From the NCBI GenBank assembly GCA_900542235.1, contig UQNB01000002.1, forward strand, positions 1-55,748: DNA of 55,748 nt. The letters run 5' to 3'. Under the pieces are notes generated by a model that did not search any database, was not told the DNA's origin, and saw only the letters and a program-made list of their open reading frames with translations. Positions 49,900-55,748 of this stretch are shown one piece after another. Each line of letters begins with the position of its first letter. The stretch's first letter is position 1. The translations under genes were made by a program, and so were the position numbers. The DNA is from an uncultured Collinsella sp. (GTDB lineage: Bacteria > Actinomycetota > Coriobacteriia > Coriobacteriales > Coriobacteriaceae).

Positions 49900-50322
49900 C
49901 TAGTCGTCAAGCTCAAACGTGAGCTCTTTGTAACCCGGTCGATCGATGACCTTGGCATGGACACCAACGGTCTCGCCCGCCATGAGCTTGGCGCGGATCT
50001 CGGGGGCCTTCTTCTTGGTAATGCCGTAGATGACGTAGGTGTACTGAGAACCCTCGTCAATATCGACGGCGCCGTAGGCGTACTTGCCATACTCCTTGAG
50101 GTAGGGCTTGTCGTTCTGCGGACCAGGCAGGGTAAAATCGATCAGATGGCCGTGACCGGAAACCTGGACCCAATCGGTCTTGTGGTAGCCGCAGGCATTG
50201 CAGGCAAGGTGAGGCGGAAACTCGACGGCTCCGCACTCGGGGCACTGACGTGCCCAATAGATGCCCTCTTCAAGACCCGTGTAGAACTTCTTGACCACGG
50301 GCTCCATATCTTTGAGTTGCAT
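49900..50322 (-). CDS. Zn-ribbon OB-fold protein (DUF35)
   Basis: 140 residues. The N-terminal helix is followed by a rubredoxin-like ribbon CPECGAVEFPPHLACNACG (~28-46) and an OB-fold (GHGHLIDFTLPGP, TYVIYGITKKKAPEIRAKLMAGETVGV). DUF35 proteins bind CoA-linked substrates and hold thiolases together with partner enzymes, for example in archaeal acetoacetyl-CoA thiolase/HMG-CoA synthase and in the phloroglucinol acyltransferase PhlACB. It lies between thiolase and carrier protein genes. Confidence 0.87.
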   Translation of the reverse strand: MQLKDMEPVVKKFYTGLEEGIYWARQCPECGAVEFPPHLACNACGYHKTDWVQVSGHGHLIDFTLPGPQNDKPYLKEYGKYAYGAVDIDEGSQYTYVIYGITKKKAPEIRAKLMAGETVGVHAKVIDRPGYKELTFELDD

Positions 50323-50360
50323 GAGAATACTCCTTATGGGAAATCGAAAACCGCGGTCGC

Positions 50361-51626
50361 TTAGGCGACGGTACGAAGAATCTGGCAGCGCACATTCTGA
50401 GAACCGCCAAAACCGCGCAGGAAGGCCGTCTCAGGAATCTTCTTCATCTGGGTTGCACCGGCGACGCCGCGCATCTGCTTGACGGCCTCGACGATATCGG
50501 CGATGCCGGATGCGCCATGAGCGTGGCCGAAGTTGCAACGGCCACCGTGCGGGTTGATGGGCTTATCACCGTCAAAAGCGGTGCGGCCATCGATCGCATA
50601 CTTCCAAGCCTCGCCGCGCGGAATATAGCCGCACTCCTCAGCCGAGACGATCTCGGAAGCCAGGAAGAAGTCATTGCACATAAACAGGTCGATCTCGTCG
50701 GGGCTCACGCCGGTAAGGTCGTAGACCTGCCTGGCGGCAAGCTCGGTAGCCCAGTGCTCATTGTGAAGCAGGCCGGCCTCGACGGCAGAGGCGCCCGTGC
50801 CCAGAACCTCGATAGGTGCATACGGGACACCCATGGCCTTGGCCTTCTCCGTGGGCATCACGACAACAGCGGCGGCACCGTCGCACTTCTTCTCAAAGCC
50901 GGTAACGCGCAGGTACTGCGTAACGCGCGGGTTGTACATGCTCTTGAGATACTCGTCGGCGGTATCGAACCCAGCTGCCTTCGCATCCTCCTCGACCGTG
51001 GTCTCGTACCAGGCAAGGGGATTCAGGACGGCACCGCGGCGAAGGCTCTTGGTAAGGCCGTTCAGGGCGTCATCGATCTGATCGGCAGTAAGGTCGTACT
51101 GCATCGAATACTCGTTGATCCAGTTGTCGAACGACACGCCGAAGGCGCCATCGAGCGGACGACCATAAGCGCGGTCATAGATCTTATCGAGCGAGGGAAT
51201 CATGACGTCGAGCGTAAAGTCCTGACGAATATGGGAGGGCATGTGCTCAACGGGAAGAGTCGAAGCCAAATCGCAGGCACCCGTAAGGACGACATCGTAG
51301 GCACCGGAGGCGACTGCCATCACGGCCTGCTCAAGGGCGACGTAGCCCGTGCAGCAAGCCTCGGAATGATGGACGGAACCCTTGGCGCGAACGCCAAACC
51401 AATCGGCAACCTGCATGTTGGGGGTAATGCAATCGCCAACAAGATACGGATTGGCGCTGCCGTGGTAGAAAAAGTCGATATCGCGGGGCTCAAGACCGGC
51501 ATCGGCAATTGCCTCGAGGGCCGCATAGCCAAACGCCTCGCCCTCGCCAATACCCTGGGTCTCGGGATGCTCCTCAAAATCCTTGAACGGGGTGCAGCCT
51601 ACGCCTACAATCGAGACGCTGCGCAT
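50361..51626 (-). CDS. Thiolase of the SCP2/acetyl-CoA acetyltransferase-like group
   Basis: 421 residues. SIVGVGCTPF at the start; the nucleophile Cys in HHSEACCTGYVALEQAVMA (~88), the second half IDLFMCNDFFLASEI, and INPHGGRCNFGHAHGASGIADIVEA (~370, catalytic His). It is of the type that works with a DUF35 partner. It could form or cleave a carbon-carbon bond in a beta-ketoacyl chain on CoA or on the carrier protein. ATG 51626 with GGAAAG is preferred. First gene of the operon, with a 340-base leader region. Confidence 0.87.
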   Translation of the reverse strand: MRSVSIVGVGCTPFKDFEEHPETQGIGEGEAFGYAALEAIADAGLEPRDIDFFYHGSANPYLVGDCITPNMQVADWFGVRAKGSVHHSEACCTGYVALEQAVMAVASGAYDVVLTGACDLASTLPVEHMPSHIRQDFTLDVMIPSLDKIYDRAYGRPLDGAFGVSFDNWINEYSMQYDLTADQIDDALNGLTKSLRRGAVLNPLAWYETTVEEDAKAAGFDTADEYLKSMYNPRVTQYLRVTGFEKKCDGAAAVVVMPTEKAKAMGVPYAPIEVLGTGASAVEAGLLHNEHWATELAARQVYDLTGVSPDEIDLFMCNDFFLASEIVSAEECGYIPRGEAWKYAIDGRTAFDGDKPINPHGGRCNFGHAHGASGIADIVEAVKQMRGVAGATQMKKIPETAFLRGFGGSQNVRCQILRTVA

Positions 51627-51699
51627 GTTCTTTCCGAGCGTAACCACTGAATATCACATCCTAATCATGTGAGGGTGTACGGAGTGATGGCGCAGTCCG

Positions 51700-51735
51700 G
51701 CCGCGAGCGAAGGTGAGAGAGCGCTCGCGGCTTTT
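51700..51735 (+). terminator. Stem-loop in the thiolase leader
   Basis: GCCGCGAGCG pairs with CGCTCGCGGC around a 12-base loop, with TTTT after it on the plus strand. In the minus-strand mRNA it forms a strong 5' stem before the thiolase start; it may stabilise the message or act as an attenuator. Confidence 0.5.
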
Positions 51736-51752
51736 CTGTGCCGTCACACGTT

Positions 51753-51770
51753 GAACTACTGCAGTGGTTC
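51753..51770. promoter_or_regulatory. Candidate operator for the TetR regulator
   Basis: GAACTACTGCAGTGGTTC is a palindrome with one mismatched pair, centred on CTGCAG, 127 bases upstream of the thiolase start. Size and position suit a TetR-family site. Confidence 0.48.
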
Positions 51771-51825
51771 TTTTGAACGTAGCTTTAGTTTATGAGGGGC
51801 AAGACAGGACGTATGGGACAAAAAG

Positions 51826-51865
51826 GCCCTATGTGTCCCATCATTTGAGACCCATAGGGCAAAAG
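51826..51865 (-). terminator. Terminator after the TetR gene
   Basis: GCCCTATG/CATAGGGC stem with a 19-base loop that can pair further (GGGTCTC, GGGAC); TTTTT follows on the minus strand. It separates tetR from the thiolase operon. Confidence 0.72.
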
Positions 51866-51968
51866 CGTTCCAAATAGCAGGTAAATGGTCTTATCAATAA
51901 TGCAAGGATTCGGCAAATCATTATGACACCGCCATGAATCTAACCATTTACCCGTAAATAGCGACCGT

Positions 51969-52586
51969 TCATCCGAGCGTATTATCGAAATCAGGGATCC
52001 GCGGATGCCAATGGCGCGATGCATCGTCGACAAAGAGCGGTGCGTAGAACATGCGATTGAGCGCGGCGGCAACGGTTCGTGCCTCAAGGTCAGGCCGGAC
52101 TTCGAGCCAATACTGGATGAGGTTATGGTGGCCCGCAAGCGCAAAAGCAAGATACAGATCGAGGTCCGTCTCATCCGAAAACGTCGACCGCAAACGATCG
52201 CGAAAATAGTCATGCATGAAGATCGTTGCCTTGTGTGCAAACACGGGATCACCGTTATCGCTGTTAAGCGCCAGGACTTTCGAGCGATTGGCCTTGAGGA
52301 TTTCCATGCGCTTGATCATCGTGGGCGTGGGATCAAGCTGCGCATCACCAAAACGAGCCTCAAGGGCAACGTCGTTAATGTCTTGCATGTTCTGGAGCAG
52401 CTCATCTTCAAAGCGCTTGACCACATCATCGACAGAGCGGTAGCAACGATAGAAGGTTGATTTTGATGTATGGGCAAGACGGAGTACGTCGGTGACCTTA
52501 ATCGATTGCACAGGCGTTGTCGCCATAAGTTCAAAGACGGCGCCTTCGATCCGCGAAGCAATATCGTTTTTAGCGTTCAGTGACAT
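51969..52586 (-). CDS. TetR-family transcriptional regulator
   Basis: 205 residues. Residues ~8-52 form the helix-turn-helix: ASRIEGAVFELMATTPVQSIKVTDVLRLAHTSKSTFYRCYRSVDDVV. The rest is a helical effector domain with no recognisable ligand signature. GGGGAGG lies 7 bases before ATG. It lies between the phosphopantetheinyl transferase gene (29 bases) and the thiolase operon and probably controls the latter. Confidence 0.85.
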   Translation of the reverse strand: MSLNAKNDIASRIEGAVFELMATTPVQSIKVTDVLRLAHTSKSTFYRCYRSVDDVVKRFEDELLQNMQDINDVALEARFGDAQLDPTPTMIKRMEILKANRSKVLALNSDNGDPVFAHKATIFMHDYFRDRLRSTFSDETDLDLYLAFALAGHHNLIQYWLEVRPDLEARTVAAALNRMFYAPLFVDDASRHWHPRIPDFDNTLG

Positions 52587-52615
52587 AGAAGGCCTCCCCT
52601 GTTGGCGATTGGCTA

Positions 52616-53245
52616 CTATGCTACCCGAAAGGCATGCTCCTCAATGGCGATATGGGGCATAGAACGCGCTGCACAAGAGATGACACACTGGCCAAACACC
52701 ACCGAGGAAGTAAACCATCCGCTCGGCAACCCGTCTTTGCGGGGATCGATTGAAAAGCCGGACCCCTCCGCCTTCAGGACGGCTTCGATACGCGTCCAAA
52801 CCCGACACAGCCGAAAGGCGCGTTCCTGCGAATCTGCCGCAGCGTCAATCCACGCCCGTTCCCTTGAGCTCGCCATACGCTCAACCGCAATAGGTACAAT
52901 CTCATCGACCGCCTCGATATCCACGCCAATAGGTCCTCCGACCGACCGAGCAACATCGGAAACAGCGAGGACGGCCACGCTTCCGCCATGTGAAATGGAA
53001 ATAGAGGGGGCCTCCCCATCCGCAAGCTCGATCTTGCCGAAAGCAGAACGCGCAAGCTGGGTGTCGTCGAAGACACCCAGGGCGTCGCGAAGCAGCAGAC
53101 CCACGCCCGCAGCTTCCCTCCGAGACGCAATGGGGAGATCTCCATTGGAGGCACGCGAGGCATAACGTCCCGCGATTGATGCCATATCAACGGTCTCGCC
53201 GGGATCGATCGCAGAAACGTCAACGAGATGCACGGTTATGTTCAA
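52616..53245 (-). CDS. 4'-phosphopantetheinyl transferase (Sfp type)
   Basis: About 209 residues. SISISHGGSVAVLAVS (P1-like), IGVDIEAVDEIVP (P2, metal-binding GVDIE) and FRLCRVWTRIEAVLKAEGSGF (P3, WxxxEAxxKxxG with Thr-Arg variation) are the Sfp signature. It moves phosphopantetheine from CoA to a carrier-protein serine, presumably the ACP at 49.6 kb. TTG 53245 with GGGGG 8 bases upstream is the most likely start; TTG 53254 and GTG 53233 are alternatives. Probably co-transcribed with tetR. Confidence 0.82.
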   Translation of the reverse strand: MNITVHLVDVSAIDPGETVDMASIAGRYASRASNGDLPIASRREAAGVGLLLRDALGVFDDTQLARSAFGKIELADGEAPSISISHGGSVAVLAVSDVARSVGGPIGVDIEAVDEIVPIAVERMASSRERAWIDAAADSQERAFRLCRVWTRIEAVLKAEGSGFSIDPRKDGLPSGWFTSSVVFGQCVISCAARSMPHIAIEEHAFRVA

Positions 53246-53353
53246 AATGGTCAACCCCCACTCGATTGAGATGACAAGGCTAAACTGACGTTCAGAACCG
53301 CTCTTTCATGAAGCGAGGTACCTTTTGCCGGCGATTTGGCGACCAAAACAAAA

Positions 53354-53380
53354 CAGCTCAGAGGCTAAGCCTCTGAGCTG
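53354..53380 (-). terminator. Terminator of the tRNA transcript
   Basis: A perfect 12-base stem CAGCTCAGAGGC/GCCTCTGAGCTG with a 3-base loop, followed on the minus strand by TTTTGTTTTGG. Confidence 0.9.
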
Positions 53381-53388
53381 CGAACATT

Positions 53389-53463
53389 TGGTGGGCGTTA
53401 GAAGATTTGAACTTCTGACCTCTTCCGTGTCAGGGAAGCGCTCTCCCCCTGAGCTAAACGCCC
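53389..53463 (-). tRNA. tRNA-Val (anticodon GAC)
   Basis: GGGCGTT/AACGCCC acceptor, D arm GCTC...GAGC, anticodon stem CTTCC/GGAAG with loop CTGACAC (GAC), T arm AGAAG-TTCAAAT-CTTCT, discriminator A and encoded CCA. Three bases after tRNA-Gly in the same transcript. Confidence 0.95.
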
Positions 53464-53466
53464 AAA

Positions 53467-53542
53467 TGGAGCGGACAACGGGGCTCGAACCCGCGACCCC
53501 AACCTTGGCAAGGTTGTGCTCTACCAACTGAGCCATGTCCGC
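53467..53542 (-). tRNA. tRNA-Gly (anticodon GCC)
   Basis: GCGGACA/TGTCCGC acceptor, D arm GCTC...GAGC, anticodon stem AACCT/GGTTG with loop TGCCAAG region (GCC), T arm GCGGG-TTCGAGC-CCCGT (last pair G-U), discriminator T and encoded CCA. Confidence 0.95.
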
Positions 53543-53683
53543 CTGCGAGGATTTAATATACGGGATAATCCACCCAAATGCAAGAACTTTTTTTGAAAAG
53601 TTTTGCGACGCCCTCGCGAACCTCGCGAAGACATCAGCCACCACGGAAAGCGCAGGCAAACGCAAACTCGCCGCAAGAGGCCC

Positions 53684-55417
53684 CTACAACTCAGCGAGCA
53701 TGATCCAGGCAGAACTGTCCTGCGCGAGCCTGCCGTCTGCAAGCGGTGATGAGGTGAGCAGGACCCTGCCCGCCGGCAGCTCCACGGGTGCTGCACCGAA
53801 GTTCGTCACACACGCCCAGCCGTTGTCGCGGCGATAGGCGATGACGCCGCCCTCAGCGCCCTCGGCACCATCCGCAAGGCCGGTGCGCCCGTCAAGATCG
53901 AGCCACGCGAGATCGTTGGCGCACCCGCGCAGCTTGCGCCGCAGCCAGAGGGCGTCACGATAGAGCGCAAGCATCGATGTCGGGTCCGCTTCTTCCCTAT
54001 CGGCAGCGTAATCGGAAAACCATGCAGGCTGCGGCAGATGGGGCGCCGCATCGGCGTCCGCCGGTGAAAACCCAAACGATCCGCCCTGCGCGGGATCGTC
54101 CGCCGCCACCCACGGCAGGGGCACACGGCAGCCGTCGCGCCCCTTCTCGCGCTTCGGTCCGTGCGTATTGGTCGCAGTAGGATCTTCGAGTGCAGCCCAC
54201 GGAATGTCAGCCACCTCAAAAAGGCCGAGCTCCTCACCCTGATACACGTATGCCGAGCCCGGAAGCGCCAGCTCGAGCAAAAGGGCCGCCCGCGCGCGGC
54301 GCTCGCCGAGTTCACGGTCCTCGTCATAAGACGACCCGTCGCGTAAGAGCCAGTCGAGCGCAATCTGATGGTAGCGCGTCGCCTTGATTTGCGGCAGGGC
54401 ATAGCGTGTCGCCACGCGCGGCACGTCGTGGTTGGAGAGTACCCAGGTCGAGGCGGAATCGGATTCGATGGCCGCCTTCAAGCCCTTCTCGATTGCAGCG
54501 TGCATGTCATCATAGGTCCAAGTGGCCTTGGCGAACTCAAAGTTGAATGTCTGGCCAAGCTCGCTGGGGCGTGCGTAGAGATACTGGCGCTCGGGCAGAA
54601 CCCACGCCTCGGCAACGGCGCTGCGCGGCGGATCATAACGGTCGAACACGCGGCGCCACTCGCGATAGATCTCATGGACCTCGTTGCGGTCCCACAGCGG
54701 ATGGGTGCCGTCCTCAACCATGTCATCGCCCTCGGCGAGATGCCACCGGTCGAGGTCATCGCGGTCGAGATCCTTGGCGAGACCGTGCGCCACATCAATG
54801 CGAAAGCCATCGACGCCTCGATCGCTCCAAAACGCCAGGACGTCGCAAAAGAACGCATGAACCTCGGGACACGACCAGTCAAAGTCCGGCTGCTCGGGCG
54901 TGAACATGTGCAGATACCACTGACCGTCCGCGACGCGCGTCCAGGCGGGGCCGCCAAAGTTGGCATTCCAATTGGTGGGAGGCAGCTCGCCGTGCTCGCC
55001 GCGACCATCGCGGAAGATATAACGGGCGCGCTCGGGTGATCCGGGGCCGGCGGCAAGAGCGGCTTTGAACCAGGGGTGCTGGTTGGACGAATGGTTGGGC
55101 ACGATGTCGACGATGACCTTGATGCCGTGCGCGTGAGCCGCAGCGATCATGTCATCGAAGTCGTCAAGCGACCCGAGACGTGGGTCGACATCGCAGTAGC
55201 CCGCCACATCATAGCCGCCATCGACGAGAGGCGATGGGTAAAACGGGCTCAGCCAGATGGCCTCGATACCCAGCCGCTCAAGATAGTCCATCTGCTGGGT
55301 AATGCCCGCGATATCGCCCAGACCCGAACCAGTCGAATCCTTAAACGAGCGCGGGTAGATCTGATAGATCGCGGCATCGGACATCCATGGGCGCGACGAG
55401 GACTTTTCTGTAGCCAT
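53684..55417 (-). CDS. GH13 alpha-glucosidase (oligo-1,6-glucosidase/sucrose-isomerase-like group)
   Basis: 577 residues. AAIYQIYPRSFKDSTGSGLGDIAGI at the start, VDIVPNHSSNQHPWF (region I), GFRIDVAHG (nucleophile Asp, ~210), AVAEAWVLPE (acid/base Glu, ~275) and VLSNHDVPR (third Asp, ~340) are complete. The QPDFDW and NHSS patterns place it with exo-acting alpha-glucosidases. No signal peptide: it acts on imported short oligosaccharides. GGGAGA lies 8 bases before ATG 55417. It stands alone. Confidence 0.92.
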   Translation of the reverse strand: MATEKSSSRPWMSDAAIYQIYPRSFKDSTGSGLGDIAGITQQMDYLERLGIEAIWLSPFYPSPLVDGGYDVAGYCDVDPRLGSLDDFDDMIAAAHAHGIKVIVDIVPNHSSNQHPWFKAALAAGPGSPERARYIFRDGRGEHGELPPTNWNANFGGPAWTRVADGQWYLHMFTPEQPDFDWSCPEVHAFFCDVLAFWSDRGVDGFRIDVAHGLAKDLDRDDLDRWHLAEGDDMVEDGTHPLWDRNEVHEIYREWRRVFDRYDPPRSAVAEAWVLPERQYLYARPSELGQTFNFEFAKATWTYDDMHAAIEKGLKAAIESDSASTWVLSNHDVPRVATRYALPQIKATRYHQIALDWLLRDGSSYDEDRELGERRARAALLLELALPGSAYVYQGEELGLFEVADIPWAALEDPTATNTHGPKREKGRDGCRVPLPWVAADDPAQGGSFGFSPADADAAPHLPQPAWFSDYAADREEADPTSMLALYRDALWLRRKLRGCANDLAWLDLDGRTGLADGAEGAEGGVIAYRRDNGWACVTNFGAAPVELPAGRVLLTSSPLADGRLAQDSSAWIMLAEL

Positions 55418-55589
55418 GGGATGAGTCTCCCTTGCAACGAGGTTTTGCGAGATGCCCACGATGATACGCCCAAAGCGGACATTCGCGGCAAACGTCACAG
55501 CCACGCCCCAAAACGCTCGCTCCCTCTCGGGCTCGAGCCTCCTGTGGCGAATCAATCGATTAGTGAAAAGAACGGAAGACCCACTTCCC

Positions 55590-55712
55590 CGGCCACGGCA
55601 GCGAGCGGGCTCCGGGTGCCCCAGGTTGCCGCGAAAGAGGAGGGAAGCGTACTCTATGTACGCGACCGACGATTGAGGGGCAAGATGGGGTGCCCGGGGC
55701 TCGCGCAGCGTC
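55590..55712. ncRNA. Possible structured RNA or dispersed palindrome
   Basis: Three nested stems can be drawn: an outer GC-rich stem, TTGCC/GGCAA, and a terminal hairpin GCGTAC-TCTAT-GTACGC. The internal sequence (GCGAAAGAGGAGGGAAGCG ... GACCGACGATTGAGG) is purine-rich and unpaired, which is more like a folded RNA than a simple terminator. Orientation and identity are unknown. Confidence 0.4.
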
Positions 55713-55715
55713 AAC

Positions 55716-55742
55716 AAAAAACGCGGTTCGTTAGAACCGCGT
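55716..55742 (-). terminator. Terminator of a gene outside the window
   Basis: ACGCGGTTC/GAACCGCGT stem with a 4-base loop, followed on the minus strand by TTTTTTG. It must end a minus-strand transcript that starts beyond base 55748. Confidence 0.85.
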
Positions 55743-55748
55743 AAGATA

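Larger units (their letters stand above)
51627..51968. other. 342-base regulatory region of the thiolase-ACP operon
   Basis: Holds a GC-rich stem-loop (51700-51731), an 18-base palindrome (51753-51770), a terminator (51826-51860) and an inverted pair GGTAAATGGT/ACCATTTACC (51880-51889 and 51943-51952), the latter next to the palindrome TTTACCCGTAAA (51947-51958). No gene seen. A -10/-35 pair could not be fixed. Confidence 0.6.
55418..55748. other. 331-base intergenic region with a structured element
   Basis: No gene seen. From about 55590 to 55712 an imperfect long palindrome (outer GCGAGC..GGGTGCCCC with GGGGTGCCCGGGGCTCGC, inner TTGCC/GGCAA and GCGTAC/GTACGC stems) resembles a folded RNA; a terminator follows at the very end. 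The glucosidase promoter must lie between 55418 and ~55560 but is not obvious. Confidence 0.6.

Noticed and set aside
49562..51626. Conventional fatty-acid or polyketide synthase cluster
   Set aside because: No ketosynthase III, malonyl transferase, ketoreductase or dehydratase is present beside the ACP and thiolase.
1..55748. CRISPR array
   Set aside because: No regularly spaced direct repeats of 25-40 bases and no cas genes were seen; the repeats found are palindromes in gene gaps.

Overview
The window is most likely chromosome of a Coriobacteriia actinobacterium close to Collinsella from the gut. The clues are high GC, strong AGGAGG ribosome sites, anaerobic metabolism (class III ribonucleotide reductase NrdDG, flavodoxin, butyrate-kinase-type genes, a radical-SAM activase) and many intergenic palindromes. 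The genus is inferred from gene content and style, not from a marker gene. The exception is the first ~585 bases: they are AT-richer and carry the 3' end of a tet(W)-type tetracycline-resistance gene plus a decapitated methyltransferase gene. They abut a chromosomal sugar-kinase gene that was cut in the process.

Layout. 0.6-8.0 kb (minus strand): an Amadori-product (fructoselysine-like) utilisation operon: GntR regulator, YfcC/DcuC-type transporter, YtcJ-like amidohydrolase, FrlC-like epimerase, FrlB-like deglycase, FrlD-like kinase and a second, truncated kinase. 8.2-10.6 kb: two HAD phosphatases and deoC. 10.6-14.2 kb: a C/A-rich leader, then an unknown protein, a ClpP-family protease and a soluble VirD4/TraG-like ATPase, with no relaxase or type IV secretion genes beside them. 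14.4-20.7 kb: pgi, an orphan half of an iron-alcohol-dehydrogenase-like protein, an SOS-controlled Y-family polymerase with a YolD-like partner, a copper-type HMA protein behind a CsoR-like site, and DUF3793 plus flavodoxin. 20.8-24 kb: a polar amino-acid ABC importer whose permease carries an extra secreted domain. 24-30.7 kb: endonuclease IV, two oxidoreductases separated by covarying hairpin elements, a cyclase, a ketopantoate-reductase-like protein and a secreted protein. 31-42.4 kb: metY with a cysteine-containing leader peptide and a divergent LysR regulator, rnhA, Gfo/Idh, acylphosphatase, Fur-family regulator, an orphan UreE-like protein with SlyD, a dipeptidase, and folE-HD-folB. 41.8-45.3 kb: nrdD-nrdG behind paired NrdR boxes.

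45.6-53.2 kb (minus strand) is the most striking block. It runs Sfp-type phosphopantetheinyl transferase, TetR regulator, then thiolase, DUF35 OB-fold protein, stand-alone acyl carrier protein, phosphotransacylase, butyrate-type kinase, MFS transporter and small membrane protein. The carrier protein and its own activating enzyme bracket enzymes that could make or cleave a beta-keto acyl chain and turn an acyl thioester into acyl phosphate and then acid plus ATP. The substrate is not visible from sequence. The window ends with two tRNA genes (Val, Gly), a GH13 alpha-glucosidase and a structured intergenic element.

Two unusual assemblages (the thiolase/ACP/kinase operon and the ClpP-VirD4 trio), the cysteine-leader upstream of metY and the pair of covarying hairpins are the best candidates for something undescribed. 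All functional claims rest on recognised motifs and gene order; no database search was run.
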